From: Acidobacteriota bacterium
Lineage (GTDB): Bacteria; Actinomycetota; Acidimicrobiia; Acidimicrobiales; RAAP-2
Reading direction: 5' to 3'
DNA: 59,450 nucleotides
Assembly (NCBI GenBank): GCA_018971185.1
Contig: JAGXBH010000010.1
Location: 1-59,450 of the forward strand
Under the pieces are notes generated by a model. That model was not told where the DNA came from and did no database searches. It worked only from the letters and a program-made list of their open reading frames with translations. The position numbers and the translations under genes were made by a program. Positions 1-8,625 of this stretch are shown in pieces; the stretch's first letter is position 1, and every line of letters starts with the position of its first letter.

Positions 1-198
1 GAGGGCGTCGGAGAATTGACGCGGGTTGACGAAGGAGGTGAGGAGCACCAGGTCACCGTGGTCGCGAGCACGGCGCACCAGTGAGAGGTGCCCGTCGTGC
101 AGCGCACCCATCGTGGGCACCACGCCCACGGTGCGCCCCGCGGCGCGCACCGACCGCGCGTAGTCGCGCCATTCGGCGACGCTGCTCAACCGGCGCAC
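1..198 (-). CDS. panC: Pantothenate synthetase, N-terminal part (cut by window edge)
   Basis: This is the first 66 residues of PanC, which condenses pantoate with beta-alanine using ATP in coenzyme A synthesis. The family signature [10 protein letters not shown] lies at residues 28-37 and VNPRQF at 57-62, in the usual order for the nucleotidylyltransferase fold. The likely GTG start at 196-198 overlaps the end of the upstream DUF2520 gene by 13 bp, so the two are translationally coupled. Only the beginning is in the window; the rest runs off the left edge. It is the last visible member of the folate/pantothenate operon. Confidence 0.93.
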   Translation of the reverse strand, partial: MRRLSSVAEWRDYARSVRAAGRTVGVVPTMGALHDGHLSLVRRARDHGDLVLLTSFVNPRQFSDAL

Positions 199-908
199 GA
201 CGTCGCCCCCTCCCGGGCGAGGCGACGGGCGCGCTCGGCGAGAGCCACGTAGAGCGGCCGCTCCGCCACGGGCAGGGCCGCCAGGTGCGCGTCGATGGTC
301 GTCGCGTCATCGCGTGAGGCGGGCCCGGTCAGCGCGCGCGCCGGCCCCACCCGCGCGACGTCCTCGAGGGCCTGACGCGCGAGTGCGATGAAGTCATCGA
401 GGTGCACCCCGGTGGCCGCCGCCAACGACTCGACGTGGCCCATCAGAGCCACCAGGTGGTTCGCGGCGACGGCCGCCGTCGCGTGGTAGAGCGCCCGCCG
501 CGCGGGATCGACGCGGATCACCCGGCCACCGAGCGTCGACACCAGATCGGCCAGGAGCTCATCACCCTCGAGGGCGAAGACCGCGCCGTGAAGACGTTTC
601 GCCCCCGTGGACCCGTCGGGCATCGTCACCAGCGGATGCAACGAACCCGTGCGGGCGTGCCCATCGAGGACCTCGAGGCCGCGAGAACCCGCGACGTGCG
701 CCACCACCGCCCCGGCGGTGTTCGCGACGCGACGCGACGTCGCCGCGATGGCGTCGTCGCGCACGCACAGTAGGACCAGGTCGACCGCGAGGGCGTCCAG
801 GGGCTCGTCGTGGTGCACGAGCGACACCTCATGGTGCCCACGCAGGGCGCCAGCGAAGGAGGTCCCCGCCCGCCCCGCTCCGACAATCAAGATTCTCACG
901 ATGGCCAT
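186..908 (-). CDS. Rossmann-fold DUF2520 protein (predicted NAD(P)-dependent oxidoreductase)
   Basis: A 240-residue protein with an N-terminal dinucleotide-binding motif GxGxxG at residues 10-15, followed by a helical C-terminal DUF2520-type domain. The family resembles 6-phosphogluconate dehydrogenase-like and ketopantoate reductase-like enzymes, but its reaction is not established. In actinobacteria this gene commonly sits between folK and panC, as here. By inference from position it could supply or process a pantoate precursor. The start is ATG at 906-908; a GTG three codons later is also possible. Confidence 0.85.
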   Translation of the reverse strand: MAIVRILIVGAGRAGTSFAGALRGHHEVSLVHHDEPLDALAVDLVLLCVRDDAIAATSRRVANTAGAVVAHVAGSRGLEVLDGHARTGSLHPLVTMPDGSTGAKRLHGAVFALEGDELLADLVSTLGGRVIRVDPARRALYHATAAVAANHLVALMGHVESLAAATGVHLDDFIALARQALEDVARVGPARALTGPASRDDATTIDAHLAALPVAERPLYVALAERARRLAREGATSCAG

Positions 909-937
909 CCGTTCCAGCCCCGAGGGTGCCGTTCGGT

Positions 938-1405
938 CTAGTGCAACGTCTCGAGTGTACCGAGAACCGACAACCCGCCGCCCGCGCGCGCGACGTCCTC
1001 CTCGCTCACGAGGTCGTCGCGCAGTTCTCGCCAGGGCACCAGCACGAACCGTCGCTCGAAGGCGCGCGGGTGTGGCAGCGTCAACTCCTCGTCGTCGCGG
1101 GTCACCCCCTCGACCCACACGATGTCCACGTCGAGGGTGCGCGGGCCCCATCGAACCTCGCGCACGCGCCCCGCGGCGTCCTCGGCGTCACGGGCGCGCG
1201 CGAGAAGCGCCTCGGGCGTGGCCGTCGTCGTCACCTCGAGCACGAGGTTCCAGAAGTCCTCCTGGGCGACGCCGCCCACCGGCTCGCTTCGATAGACCCG
1301 CGACACGCGATGGGGCTCACCCCTCGCGCTCATCTCGACACCCAACCTCAGGTGGGCGCCTCGATCCCCGAGGTTGGAACCCAGCGAGAGGTACGCCCGC
1401 GTCAC
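938..1405 (-). CDS. folK: 6-hydroxymethyl-7,8-dihydropterin pyrophosphokinase (HPPK)
   Basis: FolK transfers pyrophosphate from ATP to 6-hydroxymethyl-dihydropterin, the step before dihydropteroate synthase. At 155 residues it has normal family length. The N-terminal YLSLGSNLGDR motif and the signature RWGPRTLDVDIV (residues 85-96) with its metal-binding aspartates are both present. Its start overlaps the end of folB by 4 bp (ATGA-type), so the two are translated in series. It is part of a folE-folP-folB-folK block on the minus strand. Confidence 0.96.
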   Translation of the reverse strand: MTRAYLSLGSNLGDRGAHLRLGVEMSARGEPHRVSRVYRSEPVGGVAQEDFWNLVLEVTTTATPEALLARARDAEDAAGRVREVRWGPRTLDVDIVWVEGVTRDDEELTLPHPRAFERRFVLVPWRELRDDLVSEEDVARAGGGLSVLGTLETLH

Positions 1406-1770
1406 GGCGCGCGCCGCGCACTGTGCGAGACCCCCACGCTGTCGACGTCCTGGGCCACGGGGGGGCGCAACTTTCGCACCCGCACGTGCACGGCGTCGAT
1501 CGCGGCGTCGGCGTCGAGCACGGCGCGCGCCACGCGCGTCACGAGGGTCTCCAGCAAGAGGAACCGACCCTCGACGACGACGCGTTCGACCACGTCGAGG
1601 ATCTCGGCGTAGTTGGTGGTCTCGGCGAGGTCGTCGTCGCGCGCGGCCCCGTCGAAGGGACGTTCGAGGTCGACGTCGAGCGCCAGGGGTTGCTCGCGCT
1701 CGCGCTCCTCGGCCAACACCCCCACCACGGCCCTCACGCGCAGGCCGCGCAGTTCGATCCGATCGTTCAC
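1402..1770 (-). CDS. folB: Dihydroneopterin aldolase
   Basis: FolB cleaves dihydroneopterin to 6-hydroxymethyl-dihydropterin and glycolaldehyde. The 122-residue product shows the family pattern: RIELRGLRVRAVVGV near the N terminus, LAETTNYAEI in the middle and a late VHVRVRKLRPP strand. The GTG start at 1768-1770 shares four bases with the stop of the upstream gene (GTGA junction) and removes a long out-of-family N-terminal extension that the open frame would otherwise add. The C-terminal tail after the conserved KLRPP region is short and unremarkable. Confidence 0.94.
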   Translation of the reverse strand: MNDRIELRGLRVRAVVGVLAEEREREQPLALDVDLERPFDGAARDDDLAETTNYAEILDVVERVVVEGRFLLLETLVTRVARAVLDADAAIDAVHVRVRKLRPPVAQDVDSVGVSHSARRAP

Positions 1771-2297
1771 GACGTGAACTCCGGTGGGGGTGCGGGCGCG
1801 TCGGGGAAATCGGGCAGGCTCATCAGCACCTCGCGTCCGTCGGGACCCAACGACCGGCGAAAGAGGCGCTCGATGAGGGCGATCGACGCCGGCGCGGTCT
1901 CGACCCTCCGACTCCACACCAGGTAGCCCGCGAGCACGCCCAGCAGGCGGTCCGACACGTCGTCGCCGTGCAGGAGGACCGCCACGTTGTTGCTCATCGA
2001 GTTCGAGAGGTCGCGGTAGCACGCGCCGAGCACCTCACGCTGCTGGGGGCCGCCGCGTAGCGCGTAGTGGCTGGCGCTCAGGCCGTGGTCCAGGTACGTC
2101 TCGAGGTTCTGCATCACCGGCAGGATCGACACGACCCGGGCGAAACCCTGGTGTTTGAGCCACAACAACTCCTCGTCGCGGCGCACGCGACGATGCACCG
2201 CCGTCGAGCCGCCCGGTCGCTCCGACACGGCGAGCTTGCCGCGGTAGACCCAGGTGAAGCCCCGCGGTTCGATGCCCGCGGCCCACTTCCCCCTCAC
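1767..2297 (-). CDS. Tyrosine/dual-specificity phosphatase-like protein lacking the catalytic cysteine
   Basis: A 176-residue protein between folP and folB. I read it as a probable dual-specificity-phosphatase-like fold: an N-terminal WVYRGKLA segment, a VVSILPVMQN strand, and a loop VLLHGDDVSDR at residues 107-117 ending in a helix. That loop matches the HCx5R phosphate-binding motif in spacing (H110, R117), but the nucleophilic cysteine is glycine (G111). If the homology is right, the protein cannot make the phosphocysteine intermediate and would be a phosphate or ligand sensor, a scaffold, or an enzyme with another chemistry. It overlaps folP and folB by 4 bp each. Fold assignment is by eye only. 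Confidence 0.6.
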   Translation of the reverse strand: MRGKWAAGIEPRGFTWVYRGKLAVSERPGGSTAVHRRVRRDEELLWLKHQGFARVVSILPVMQNLETYLDHGLSASHYALRGGPQQREVLGACYRDLSNSMSNNVAVLLHGDDVSDRLLGVLAGYLVWSRRVETAPASIALIERLFRRSLGPDGREVLMSLPDFPDAPAPPPEFTS

Positions 2298-3109
2298 GGT
2301 CCCACCTCGGCGACCGGGCGCGAGAGCAATTCGCGCAACTGCACCGCCGCCGCGGCGTCGTGCACGCGGATCATCGCCGCCCCGCTCATCAGGGCCCAGG
2401 CCTCGGTGGCGATCGACCCCTCGAGGCGCTCGTCGACCTCGAGCGCGGTGGGCCCCAGCGTGGCCAAGAACCGCTTGCGACTGTTCCCGACGAGCACGCC
2501 CGCGCCGTGTCGTCGCGCGAGTTCCACGAGGTCGCCGCAGTGTGCCACCAGCGCCAGGTTGTGCTCGGCCGACTTGCCAAAGCCGATACCCGGATCCAGC
2601 CAGAGCTGGCCCACCCCCACCGCGCGCGCGTGCGCGGCCATGGCGTCGAGGGCGTCGAGGACCTCGGCCACGACGTCGTCGTAGTGAGGGGCGACCTGCA
2701 TGGTCTGCGGCGTGCCCTGGGAGTGCATGGCCACGTAGCCCGTCCCCAGCTCACCAGCGAGGTCGACCAGGCCGCCCGACACGTCGTTGATCACCGTCGC
2801 CCCCGCGCCGACGGCCGCGCGCGCCACCTCGGGCTTACGGGTGTCGATCGACACCGGACCGTGGGGGGCCAGTGCCCTCACCACGTCCAGGACCCGCTCG
2901 AGCTCCTCGTCGAGCGCGACGTCACGCGCCCCCGGACGGGTGGACTCCCCGCCCACGTCGACGATGTCGCAACCCAGCGCGAACAGTTCGACACCGCGGG
3001 CGATGGCCCGCTCGCGCGGCGGCGTGCGCGCGGCGGCGAAGAAGGAGTCCGGCGTCACGTTGACGATGCCCATCACCGACGGGCCCATCGGATTCGCGAT
3101 CAGCGCCAC
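2294..3109 (-). CDS. folP: Dihydropteroate synthase
   Basis: FolP joins 6-hydroxymethyl-dihydropterin pyrophosphate to p-aminobenzoate; it is the sulfonamide target. The 271 residues carry [11 protein letters not shown] (13-23), GGESTRPG (53-60), the [10 protein letters not shown] and NDVSGG segments, DPGIGFGK (172-179) and SRKRFL (210-215), which are the family's substrate loops. The start is a GTG at 3107-3109, overlapping folE by 10 bp; an internal ATG 7 codons later would also leave all motifs intact. It lies in the folate operon, directly after folE. Confidence 0.96.
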   Translation of the reverse strand: MALIANPMGPSVMGIVNVTPDSFFAAARTPPRERAIARGVELFALGCDIVDVGGESTRPGARDVALDEELERVLDVVRALAPHGPVSIDTRKPEVARAAVGAGATVINDVSGGLVDLAGELGTGYVAMHSQGTPQTMQVAPHYDDVVAEVLDALDAMAAHARAVGVGQLWLDPGIGFGKSAEHNLALVAHCGDLVELARRHGAGVLVGNSRKRFLATLGPTALEVDERLEGSIATEAWALMSGAAMIRVHDAAAAVQLRELLSRPVAEVGP

Positions 3110-3681
3110 GTGGACCGGCGTTGGTGGATGTACTGCAACGCTTCGGCCCGGTACGACGCGTCGTCGCGGAAGACACCGCGCACGGCGGACGTCACGGTGG
3201 TGGCGCCGGCCTTCTTCACCCCGCGCATCGACATGCAGAAGTGCTCGGCCTCGATGACCACGATCGAGCCGCGCGGTCGCATCACGCGCTCCATGGCCTC
3301 GACGATCTGCGTGGTCATGCGCTCTTGGACCTGCAATCGCCGCGCGTAGCCCTCGACGAGGCGCGCCATCTTCGAGAGCCCGGTGATGCGACCCTCGACC
3401 CCCGGCAGGTAGGCCACGTGGGCGAGACCGGTGAAGGGCACCAGGTGGTGCTCGCAGAGCGAAGTGAAGGCGATGTCGCGCACCATCACCATCTCGTCGT
3501 GGCCCTCCTCGAAGGTGACCTCGAGGTGCTCGCCGGGGTCGGAGTCGACGCCCTCGAAGAGCTCACGGTACATCTCGGCGACGCGCCGGGGCGTCTCGAG
3601 CAGTCCCGCGCGCTCGGGGTCCTCGCCGATGGCGGCGAGCAACTCGCGCACCAGTGATGCGACGCGTTCGCGGTCGACCAC
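3100..3681 (-). CDS. folE: GTP cyclohydrolase I
   Basis: FolE converts GTP to 7,8-dihydroneopterin triphosphate, the entry step of folate synthesis. The 193-residue product has the zinc ligands C76, H79 (in [10 protein letters not shown]) and C149 (in [10 protein letters not shown]), and the [15 protein letters not shown] helix typical of the type I enzyme. The GTG start is 2 bp after the hpt stop codon. In many actinobacteria ftsH lies between hpt and folE; here it is absent. Confidence 0.97.
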   Translation of the reverse strand: MVDRERVASLVRELLAAIGEDPERAGLLETPRRVAEMYRELFEGVDSDPGEHLEVTFEEGHDEMVMVRDIAFTSLCEHHLVPFTGLAHVAYLPGVEGRITGLSKMARLVEGYARRLQVQERMTTQIVEAMERVMRPRGSIVVIEAEHFCMSMRGVKKAGATTVTSAVRGVFRDDASYRAEALQYIHQRRSTWR

Positions 3682-3683
3682 GC

Positions 3684-4253
3684 CTAGGCCCCGCCGACGT
3701 AGGTGACGATCGCGTCGAGGTTGCGGTACTTCTCGTTGACGTCGAGCCCGTAACCCACGACGAAGTGTGCGGGGATGGTGAAGCCGACGTAGCGCAACGA
3801 CTGCACGACGCGCTGCTCGCCCTCCTTGAGCAGGAGCGCGCAGACCTCGAGGGTCCGCGGGCTGCGCGCGCCCAAGTACTGACGAAGGTAGTTGAGTGTC
3901 AGTCCCGAATCGACCACGTCCTCCACGATCAGCACGTCGCGATTCGTGAGGTCGAGGTCGAGGTCCTTGACGATGCGCACGACGCCGCTGGTCTTGGTCG
4001 CCGCCCCGTAGGAGGACACCGCCATGAAGTCGATCTCGACGGGCAACTCGATGCAGCGCATCAGGTCACCCATGAAGTTGACCGCGCCCTTGAGCACGCA
4101 CACCAGCAGGGGAGGTCGGTCCGCGTAGTCGAGGGTGATCTGTCGACCCAACTCGGCGACGCGGTCGGAGATCTCCTTCGCCGAGACCACCACCTCGCCG
4201 AGGTCGTGGTTGGCCCAATGGGCGCTGGCGTCGTCGCGAGAAAGGGAACCCAT
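3684..4253 (-). CDS. hpt: Hypoxanthine phosphoribosyltransferase
   Basis: A purine-salvage enzyme that makes IMP (or GMP) from hypoxanthine (or guanine) and PRPP. The 189-residue product has the PRPP-binding motif [13 protein letters not shown] at residues 107-119 and the [18 protein letters not shown] segment near residue 48-65. I place the start at the ATG at 4251-4253; further upstream codons give a low-complexity extension. The neighbours tilS-hpt-folE match the usual actinobacterial order. Confidence 0.95.
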   Translation of the reverse strand: MGSLSRDDASAHWANHDLGEVVVSAKEISDRVAELGRQITLDYADRPPLLVCVLKGAVNFMGDLMRCIELPVEIDFMAVSSYGAATKTSGVVRIVKDLDLDLTNRDVLIVEDVVDSGLTLNYLRQYLGARSPRTLEVCALLLKEGEQRVVQSLRYVGFTIPAHFVVGYGLDVNEKYRNLDAIVTYVGGA

Positions 4254-4275
4254 GTCTCGACAGCGTAGTGGAGCC

Positions 4276-5151
4276 TCACTCGAGGGTGAGGCGTTGCGCG
4301 CGCCGCGAGAGCCGCCGCCCCCCACTGAGTTCACAGGCCACCGCCTCGCCGCGCACGACGGCGAGCGCGCGCGCCACCTCGCTCGCCGAGGGGTGGTAGA
4401 GCTCGTCGTGCGCGGTGCGAGTGCTGAGGCGCGCGCGCAGCCAGCGGCGCAGGCGCGCCGTCGGCCACTCCCTCAGCTCACGGCAGTCCACCTCCTCAAG
4501 CCCGCGTCGCAGGTCGTCGTGCGACAACGCGTCGAGCCACGCCCTCTCCTCGGCCACGAGATGGGCCTGGCGTGCCACGAGGGGCACCACGTCGCGCTGG
4601 GCGATGTCATCCATCAGCACCAGCAACTCGTGGCGCACGCGGTTACGCCGGAAGCGCTGTGAGTCGTTCGTCTCGTCGTGGCGTGGCACCCACCCCGCCG
4701 CGACGACGTAGGAATGGAGCTGGTGTCGACGCAGGTGGCGCAACGGCTTGGTCGGGTCGTCGACCATGGGGCTCATCCCCTCGAGCCCGGCCCCGCGCAT
4801 CATGTTGAGCAGCACCGTCTCGACCAGGTCGTCCATGGTGTGTCCGGTCAGGACACCCTCGGGCAGCACGCGGCGGCGCTGGGCGCGCGCCATCGCCTCG
4901 AAGTTCGCGGGGGAGTCGAGTCGCACGTCGTGGACCACGCAGGGCACGCCGAGACGATCGCAGGCCTCGCGGACGAAGGCGGCGTCGTCGGCGCTCGCGG
5001 GGCGCGCGTGGTGGTCGACGTGGTGCACCGTGACGCTGAGTCGCGACTCGAGGGCGAGCGCGAGCAGCCCCAGCGAGTCGGGTCCGCCCGACACCGCCAG
5101 GTCGACCGGAGTGCCGGGCTCCGGGAAGTCACAGTGCGCGAGGAGGCCCAC
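4276..5151 (-). CDS. tilS: tRNA(Ile)-lysidine synthase
   Basis: TilS modifies C34 of the CAU-anticodon isoleucine tRNA to lysidine, so that it reads AUA. The 291-residue protein has the PP-loop ATP-binding motif SGGPDS at residues 21-26, HHVDHHARPASADDA after it, and the GHTMDDLVETVLLNMMRGAG segment characteristic of TilS. It is short compared with E. coli TilS and lacks most of the C-terminal domain, as is usual in actinobacteria. The GTG start at 5149-5151 is only 9 bp from the stop of the upstream permease gene, so transcription may continue from the transporter operon. Confidence 0.92.
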   Translation of the reverse strand: MGLLAHCDFPEPGTPVDLAVSGGPDSLGLLALALESRLSVTVHHVDHHARPASADDAAFVREACDRLGVPCVVHDVRLDSPANFEAMARAQRRRVLPEGVLTGHTMDDLVETVLLNMMRGAGLEGMSPMVDDPTKPLRHLRRHQLHSYVVAAGWVPRHDETNDSQRFRRNRVRHELLVLMDDIAQRDVVPLVARQAHLVAEERAWLDALSHDDLRRGLEEVDCRELREWPTARLRRWLRARLSTRTAHDELYHPSASEVARALAVVRGEAVACELSGGRRLSRRAQRLTLE

Positions 5152-5160
5152 CTCGTCAGG

Positions 5161-5952
5161 TTACGCACGCCGCCGGCGCCACGCGCAGCTAAGTCGCGCC
5201 AGCACGTAGACCACCGCGCTCAACGTGCCCACGAAGAACCCCACCGGCAGGTTCGACTGGTACGACGCCGCGATCGAGGCCCACAAGGTCGCGGCGCTCA
5301 GGAACATCGACGCCACGAGGGCGCTGAGGGGACGACGCGTCACCAGGCGCGCCGCGGCCGGCGGACCGACGGTGAGCGAGAAGGTCAGGAGCGCGCCCAC
5401 CACGGGCACCGTGAGGGCGGCCCCCAGGGCCAGCGTGAGCATGAACCCCATCTCGAGTCGACGGGGGTCGAGCCCCCTCACCGTCGCCAGGTCCGGCGCG
5501 GCGGCGTTGAAGAGCAGGGGCCGGTACATGACGGCCAGTGCGAGGGCGCAGAGCGACGCGATGACCACGACCGGGAGGATCGAGGTGGTCGACACCCCGA
5601 GGATCTCCCCGAAGAGCAACGCCTCCACCTGGGGCTCGTAGGCCGCGCTCAGGGACAAGAACGCCGCACCCAGGGCCAGCATCATCACCAGGGCGATCGC
5701 CGTGGCCACGTCGCTGCGGTGGCGCCGCGACGCCCCGATGCCCAGACTCGCCACCACCGCGAAGCCGACGAGGCCCACCAGGGGCGTCACTCCGACCAAC
5801 GCCGCGCCGGCCGCGCCCGCGAATGCTCCGTTCGGTATCGCGTGCGCCGCGAAGGACGAACCGCGCAGCACCACGAAGAACCCGGTCGCGCCGGCGAGCA
5901 GCGCGACGAGAGTGCCCACGATCCACGCGTTGGCCATGAAGCTCGAGAACAT
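5161..5952 (-). CDS. Metal ABC transporter permease (ZnuB/MntB family), second copy
   Basis: A 263-residue integral membrane protein with about eight hydrophobic segments, in the ABC-3 family that imports Zn2+ or Mn2+. Recognisable features are FFVVLRGSSFAAHAIPNGAFAGAAGA near the N terminus and TFSLTVGPPAAARLVTRRPL, the cytoplasmic loop that contacts the ATPase. Its ATG overlaps the stop of the other permease by one base (TGATG). Two permease genes suggest a heterodimeric membrane channel. The operon order on the minus strand is binding protein, ATPase, permease, permease. Confidence 0.88.
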   Translation of the reverse strand: MFSSFMANAWIVGTLVALLAGATGFFVVLRGSSFAAHAIPNGAFAGAAGAALVGVTPLVGLVGFAVVASLGIGASRRHRSDVATAIALVMMLALGAAFLSLSAAYEPQVEALLFGEILGVSTTSILPVVVIASLCALALAVMYRPLLFNAAAPDLATVRGLDPRRLEMGFMLTLALGAALTVPVVGALLTFSLTVGPPAAARLVTRRPLSALVASMFLSAATLWASIAASYQSNLPVGFFVGTLSAVVYVLARLSCAWRRRRA

Positions 5953-6827
5953 CAGGCCCGCCCCGAGGCGTCACGCGCGCCCGCGCGACGCGCGAGCGCG
6001 CTCGTCACGATCAGCTCGACGACGACCATCGTGACCACGCAGAAGCTCACGGGCAGTGCGCGGTGCGAGGGCCACCAGTAGTAGCTGTCGTAGGACGCCA
6101 CCACCCCCGCAACGACCGCGAGCGCGCCCAGCACGACGGCCATGACCAGGGAGGCGCCCAATCGTCGCCCGAGCCGCAGCGCCGCCGCCGGGGGCCCGAT
6201 CAAGAGGGCGGTCGAGAGCACCGAGCCGATCACGATGGCCGAGAGCCCCACCGTGACCGCCATCAACAAGGTGTAGGCGAGGGCGACGCGACGAACCGCG
6301 ACGCCGCGAGCGCGCGCGGCGTCGGGACTCACCGAGGTGAGCAGCAGGGGACGCCCGAGCGCGCCCAGGGCCAGGATGACCACGAGGCTCAGCGCCGAGA
6401 TCAGCACGAAGCTCGAGTTCGAGACGCTGAAGAGGGAGCCGAAGAGGATGGACTGCGTCGATCCGGTGCGCGAGCTGTTGAGGGTGATGAGGTACAAGAA
6501 CAGCGCGGAGAGACCGGTGGCGCCGCCGAGGACGATGCCGGTCGCCACGTCGCGTTGGCGCACGCGCTCCACCCCGATGGCCTCCATGGCCCCCGCCCCC
6601 AGCAGCGAGCCGATCACGAAGCCGCCCAGGGGGGAGAAGCCGAACAGCCCGGCGCCCGCGCCACCGGCCGTCGCCACGTCGGCGAGGGCGTGTCCGGCGA
6701 AGGACTGGCTGCGCACGACAGTGAACAGTCCGACCAGGGCCGAGACGGCCGCGACCACCACTCCGACACCCGTGCCGGTGCGCACCGCGGCGTTGGACCA
6801 GATGCCCGGTTCGAAGAGCCAGTGCAC
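5952..6827 (-). CDS. Metal ABC transporter permease (ZnuB/MntB family), first copy
   Basis: A 291-residue ABC-3 family permease with about eight to nine transmembrane segments. It contains LFTVVRSQSFAGHALADVATAG near the N terminus and the ALLIGPPAAALRLGRR coupling loop, both aligned in kind with the neighbouring permease but clearly diverged, so the pair is an old duplication. The start is a GTG at 6825-6827, 2 bp from the ATPase stop. Together with the adjacent ATPase and lipoprotein it forms a complete high-affinity zinc (or manganese) importer. Confidence 0.9.
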   Translation of the reverse strand: MHWLFEPGIWSNAAVRTGTGVGVVVAAVSALVGLFTVVRSQSFAGHALADVATAGGAGAGLFGFSPLGGFVIGSLLGAGAMEAIGVERVRQRDVATGIVLGGATGLSALFLYLITLNSSRTGSTQSILFGSLFSVSNSSFVLISALSLVVILALGALGRPLLLTSVSPDAARARGVAVRRVALAYTLLMAVTVGLSAIVIGSVLSTALLIGPPAAALRLGRRLGASLVMAVVLGALAVVAGVVASYDSYYWWPSHRALPVSFCVVTMVVVELIVTSALARRAGARDASGRA

Positions 6828-6829
6828 GG

Positions 6830-7639
6830 CTACTCCACCACGAGGTCCGGGTGGTCGGCCACCGGCTCCTCCGGCGTCGGTCCGGTCACGACCAGCACGC
6901 GCCCGTGCACGCGCACCACGTCCACGTGATGCCCGTAGAGTTCGCTCAGCACGTCGTGGCGTACCACTTCCTCAGTCGGTCCGCTGGCCACGTGCGCATT
7001 GGCGATGTAGATCACCCGGTCCATCACCCCGAGCAACGCGTTGATGTCGTGCGCCGACAGCAGGATCGCCACCCGTTCGCGCTCGCGCACTCGCGCGAGG
7101 AGCGCGACGATGTCCTCGGTCGCCCCCGGGTCGAGGTTGGCCAGGGGTTCGTCGAGCAACAAGAGCTCGGGCCAGCTGACGAGGGCGTGCGCCATCAAGA
7201 CGCGCTGGAGCTCTCCGCCCGACAGCGCCCCGATGCGCCGCTCCGACAGATCGCCGGCCTCCACGGAGTCGAGGACCTCGTGGACCCGCCGCCAGGTCTC
7301 CTGGCTGCGCCGACGTAGCCCGTAGCGGTGCCCGTCGTCGCCGAGCGCCACGAAGTCGCGCACCCGAAGCGGCACGTCGACGTCCAACGCCACCTTCTGG
7401 GGGACGTAGCCGACCCGACGCTGCTCGTGCGCGCCGCTCGGCCAGAGCACCTGGCCGCGCGAGGGCTGCACGAGTCCGAGCATCATGCGCAGCAGCGTCG
7501 TCTTGCCAGCCCCGTTGGAGCCGATGAGCCCGGTGAACTCGCCCGGGTGCACACTGAAGTTGACGTCGGTGAGGATCCTGCGTCCCCCGAGCTCGACGTC
7601 CACGCCGCGCACGTCCACGATCGCCAAGGACCCGCTCAC
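6830..7639 (-). CDS. Metal ABC transporter ATP-binding protein (ZnuC-like)
   Basis: A 269-residue ABC ATPase. Walker A (GSNGAGKT) lies at residues 40-47, the Q-loop at YVPQKV near 79-83, the LSGGE signature at 139-143, Walker B LLLLDEPLANLD from about 160, and the switch histidine in LLSAHD. It energises metal import through the two neighbouring permeases. I use the GTG at 7637-7639, which overlaps the stop of the binding-protein gene by 4 bp; the frame is open much further upstream but that part is antisense-like noise. Confidence 0.93.
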   Translation of the reverse strand: MSGSLAIVDVRGVDVELGGRRILTDVNFSVHPGEFTGLIGSNGAGKTTLLRMMLGLVQPSRGQVLWPSGAHEQRRVGYVPQKVALDVDVPLRVRDFVALGDDGHRYGLRRRSQETWRRVHEVLDSVEAGDLSERRIGALSGGELQRVLMAHALVSWPELLLLDEPLANLDPGATEDIVALLARVRERERVAILLSAHDINALLGVMDRVIYIANAHVASGPTEEVVRHDVLSELYGHHVDVVRVHGRVLVVTGPTPEEPVADHPDLVVE

Positions 7640-8565
7640 GAGATGCTCCTCGTGGACGTACCGTGCGCCAGGGCGTCGCTGACCGCGGTGATCTCGGCGA
7701 GCATCCAGGACTGCACGTGCAGGCCCTGGGGCATGGTCTCGTAGATGGCCACGAGCGCCACGTGGCTCGCGACGGCCAGGTTCACCAGCGACTGGGTGAC
7801 CGGACTGGTCACCTGCGCGTTGTAGCACAGTGCCGCGACCACCCGTCGGCTCAGCAATCGCTGCTGGGTCACGATGTCCTGGGGGGAGGGGTCGATTCCG
7901 TTCATGACGTCGGCCTGGAAGCGAAAGGGCGTGGCGATGGTGAGACCCATCGCGCTCAACAGATAGTCGCCCACTGGCTCGGTGGTGGCGACCTGACGAC
8001 CCGCGAAGCGACCGCGCGCGGTGGCGAGCGCCACGGTGACCGCGCGCCACTCGCGGGCGAACGTCGCCTCGCGGGCGTGGAAGTACGGCGCGTGCGCGGG
8101 GGCGATCTTCGCCAGGTCCTGCGCCACCGTCGACGCCACCAGGGGCATGGTCGTCGGGTCGTACCAGAAGTGCGGATTGGCGGCGGTGCTCTGGTGGCGC
8201 AACGACGCCACCGAGATGACCACGCGCGAGGGGCTCGTAGACGCACCCTCGAGCTGGTTCATGAACGAGTCGTAGCCCGCACCGTTCTGCACGATCAGAC
8301 GCGCCGTCGAGATCGTTCGGGCCACGCTCGGCGTGGCGCCGAAGTTGTGGGGATCGGTGTTGGGGTTGGTCATGATCGAGGTCACGTGCACGTACGCGCC
8401 GCCGATCTGCGAGAGGACGTCACCGTACTGGACCTCGGCGCCGACCACGTCAATCACCCCCGTCGCGGTGTGCGAGGGAGCGCAACCGGCCAGCCCCATC
8501 GTGCCCATCGTGAGAGCCACGACGAGCGACACGCCGCGAAAAGGTCCCCTCTTTTTCAGAATCAT
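7636..8565 (-). CDS. Zinc/manganese-binding lipoprotein of the ABC importer (ZnuA/cluster A-I)
   Basis: A 309-residue extracytoplasmic solute-binding protein. A signal peptide with basic start and hydrophobic core ends in the lipobox LAGC (C28). Metal-ligand motifs of the ZnuA family are visible: NTDPHNFGATPS and NPHFWYDP. No long histidine-rich loop is present. The start is placed at ATG 8563-8565 because a TAACAT hexamer stands 7 nt upstream, the leaderless pattern found elsewhere in this window; an ATG three codons upstream is the alternative. An 11-bp palindrome covers this start codon and probably binds the divergent Zur-like repressor. Confidence 0.9.
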   Translation of the reverse strand: MILKKRGPFRGVSLVVALTMGTMGLAGCAPSHTATGVIDVVGAEVQYGDVLSQIGGAYVHVTSIMTNPNTDPHNFGATPSVARTISTARLIVQNGAGYDSFMNQLEGASTSPSRVVISVASLRHQSTAANPHFWYDPTTMPLVASTVAQDLAKIAPAHAPYFHAREATFAREWRAVTVALATARGRFAGRQVATTEPVGDYLLSAMGLTIATPFRFQADVMNGIDPSPQDIVTQQRLLSRRVVAALCYNAQVTSPVTQSLVNLAVASHVALVAIYETMPQGLHVQSWMLAEITAVSDALAHGTSTRSIS

Positions 8566-8568
8566 TCT
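8558..8568. promoter_or_regulatory. Candidate Zur operator, box 1
   Basis: Perfect palindrome AGAATCATTCT with a central single base, covering the proposed leaderless start of the metal-binding lipoprotein gene. The next outer pair but one (8556/8570) is also complementary. Actinobacterial Zur sites have the related form TGAAAATNATTTTCA, so this is a plausible Fur-family site. Repression of the importer would follow directly from blocking the transcription start. Confidence 0.6.
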
Positions 8569-8581
8569 TAACATGTTAGCC

Positions 8582-8592
8582 GGAATCATTCC
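8582..8592. promoter_or_regulatory. Candidate Zur operator, box 2
   Basis: Second perfect palindrome GGAATCATTCC, centred 24 bp from box 1 and sharing the core GAATCATTC. It lies between a TTGACT hexamer (minus strand, 8598-8593) and a TAACAT hexamer (8578-8573) for the importer operon, and upstream of the TAGGAT -10 of the regulator gene. One repressor could thus control both directions. Confidence 0.6.
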
Positions 8593-8625
8593 AGTCAACA
8601 AGTCCCACCCGACTAGGATGTCACC

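Noticed and set aside
4678..6081. 467-codon plus-strand frame
   Set aside because: Antisense to tilS and the permease; the product is a low-complexity string of R, H, E and G with no motif.
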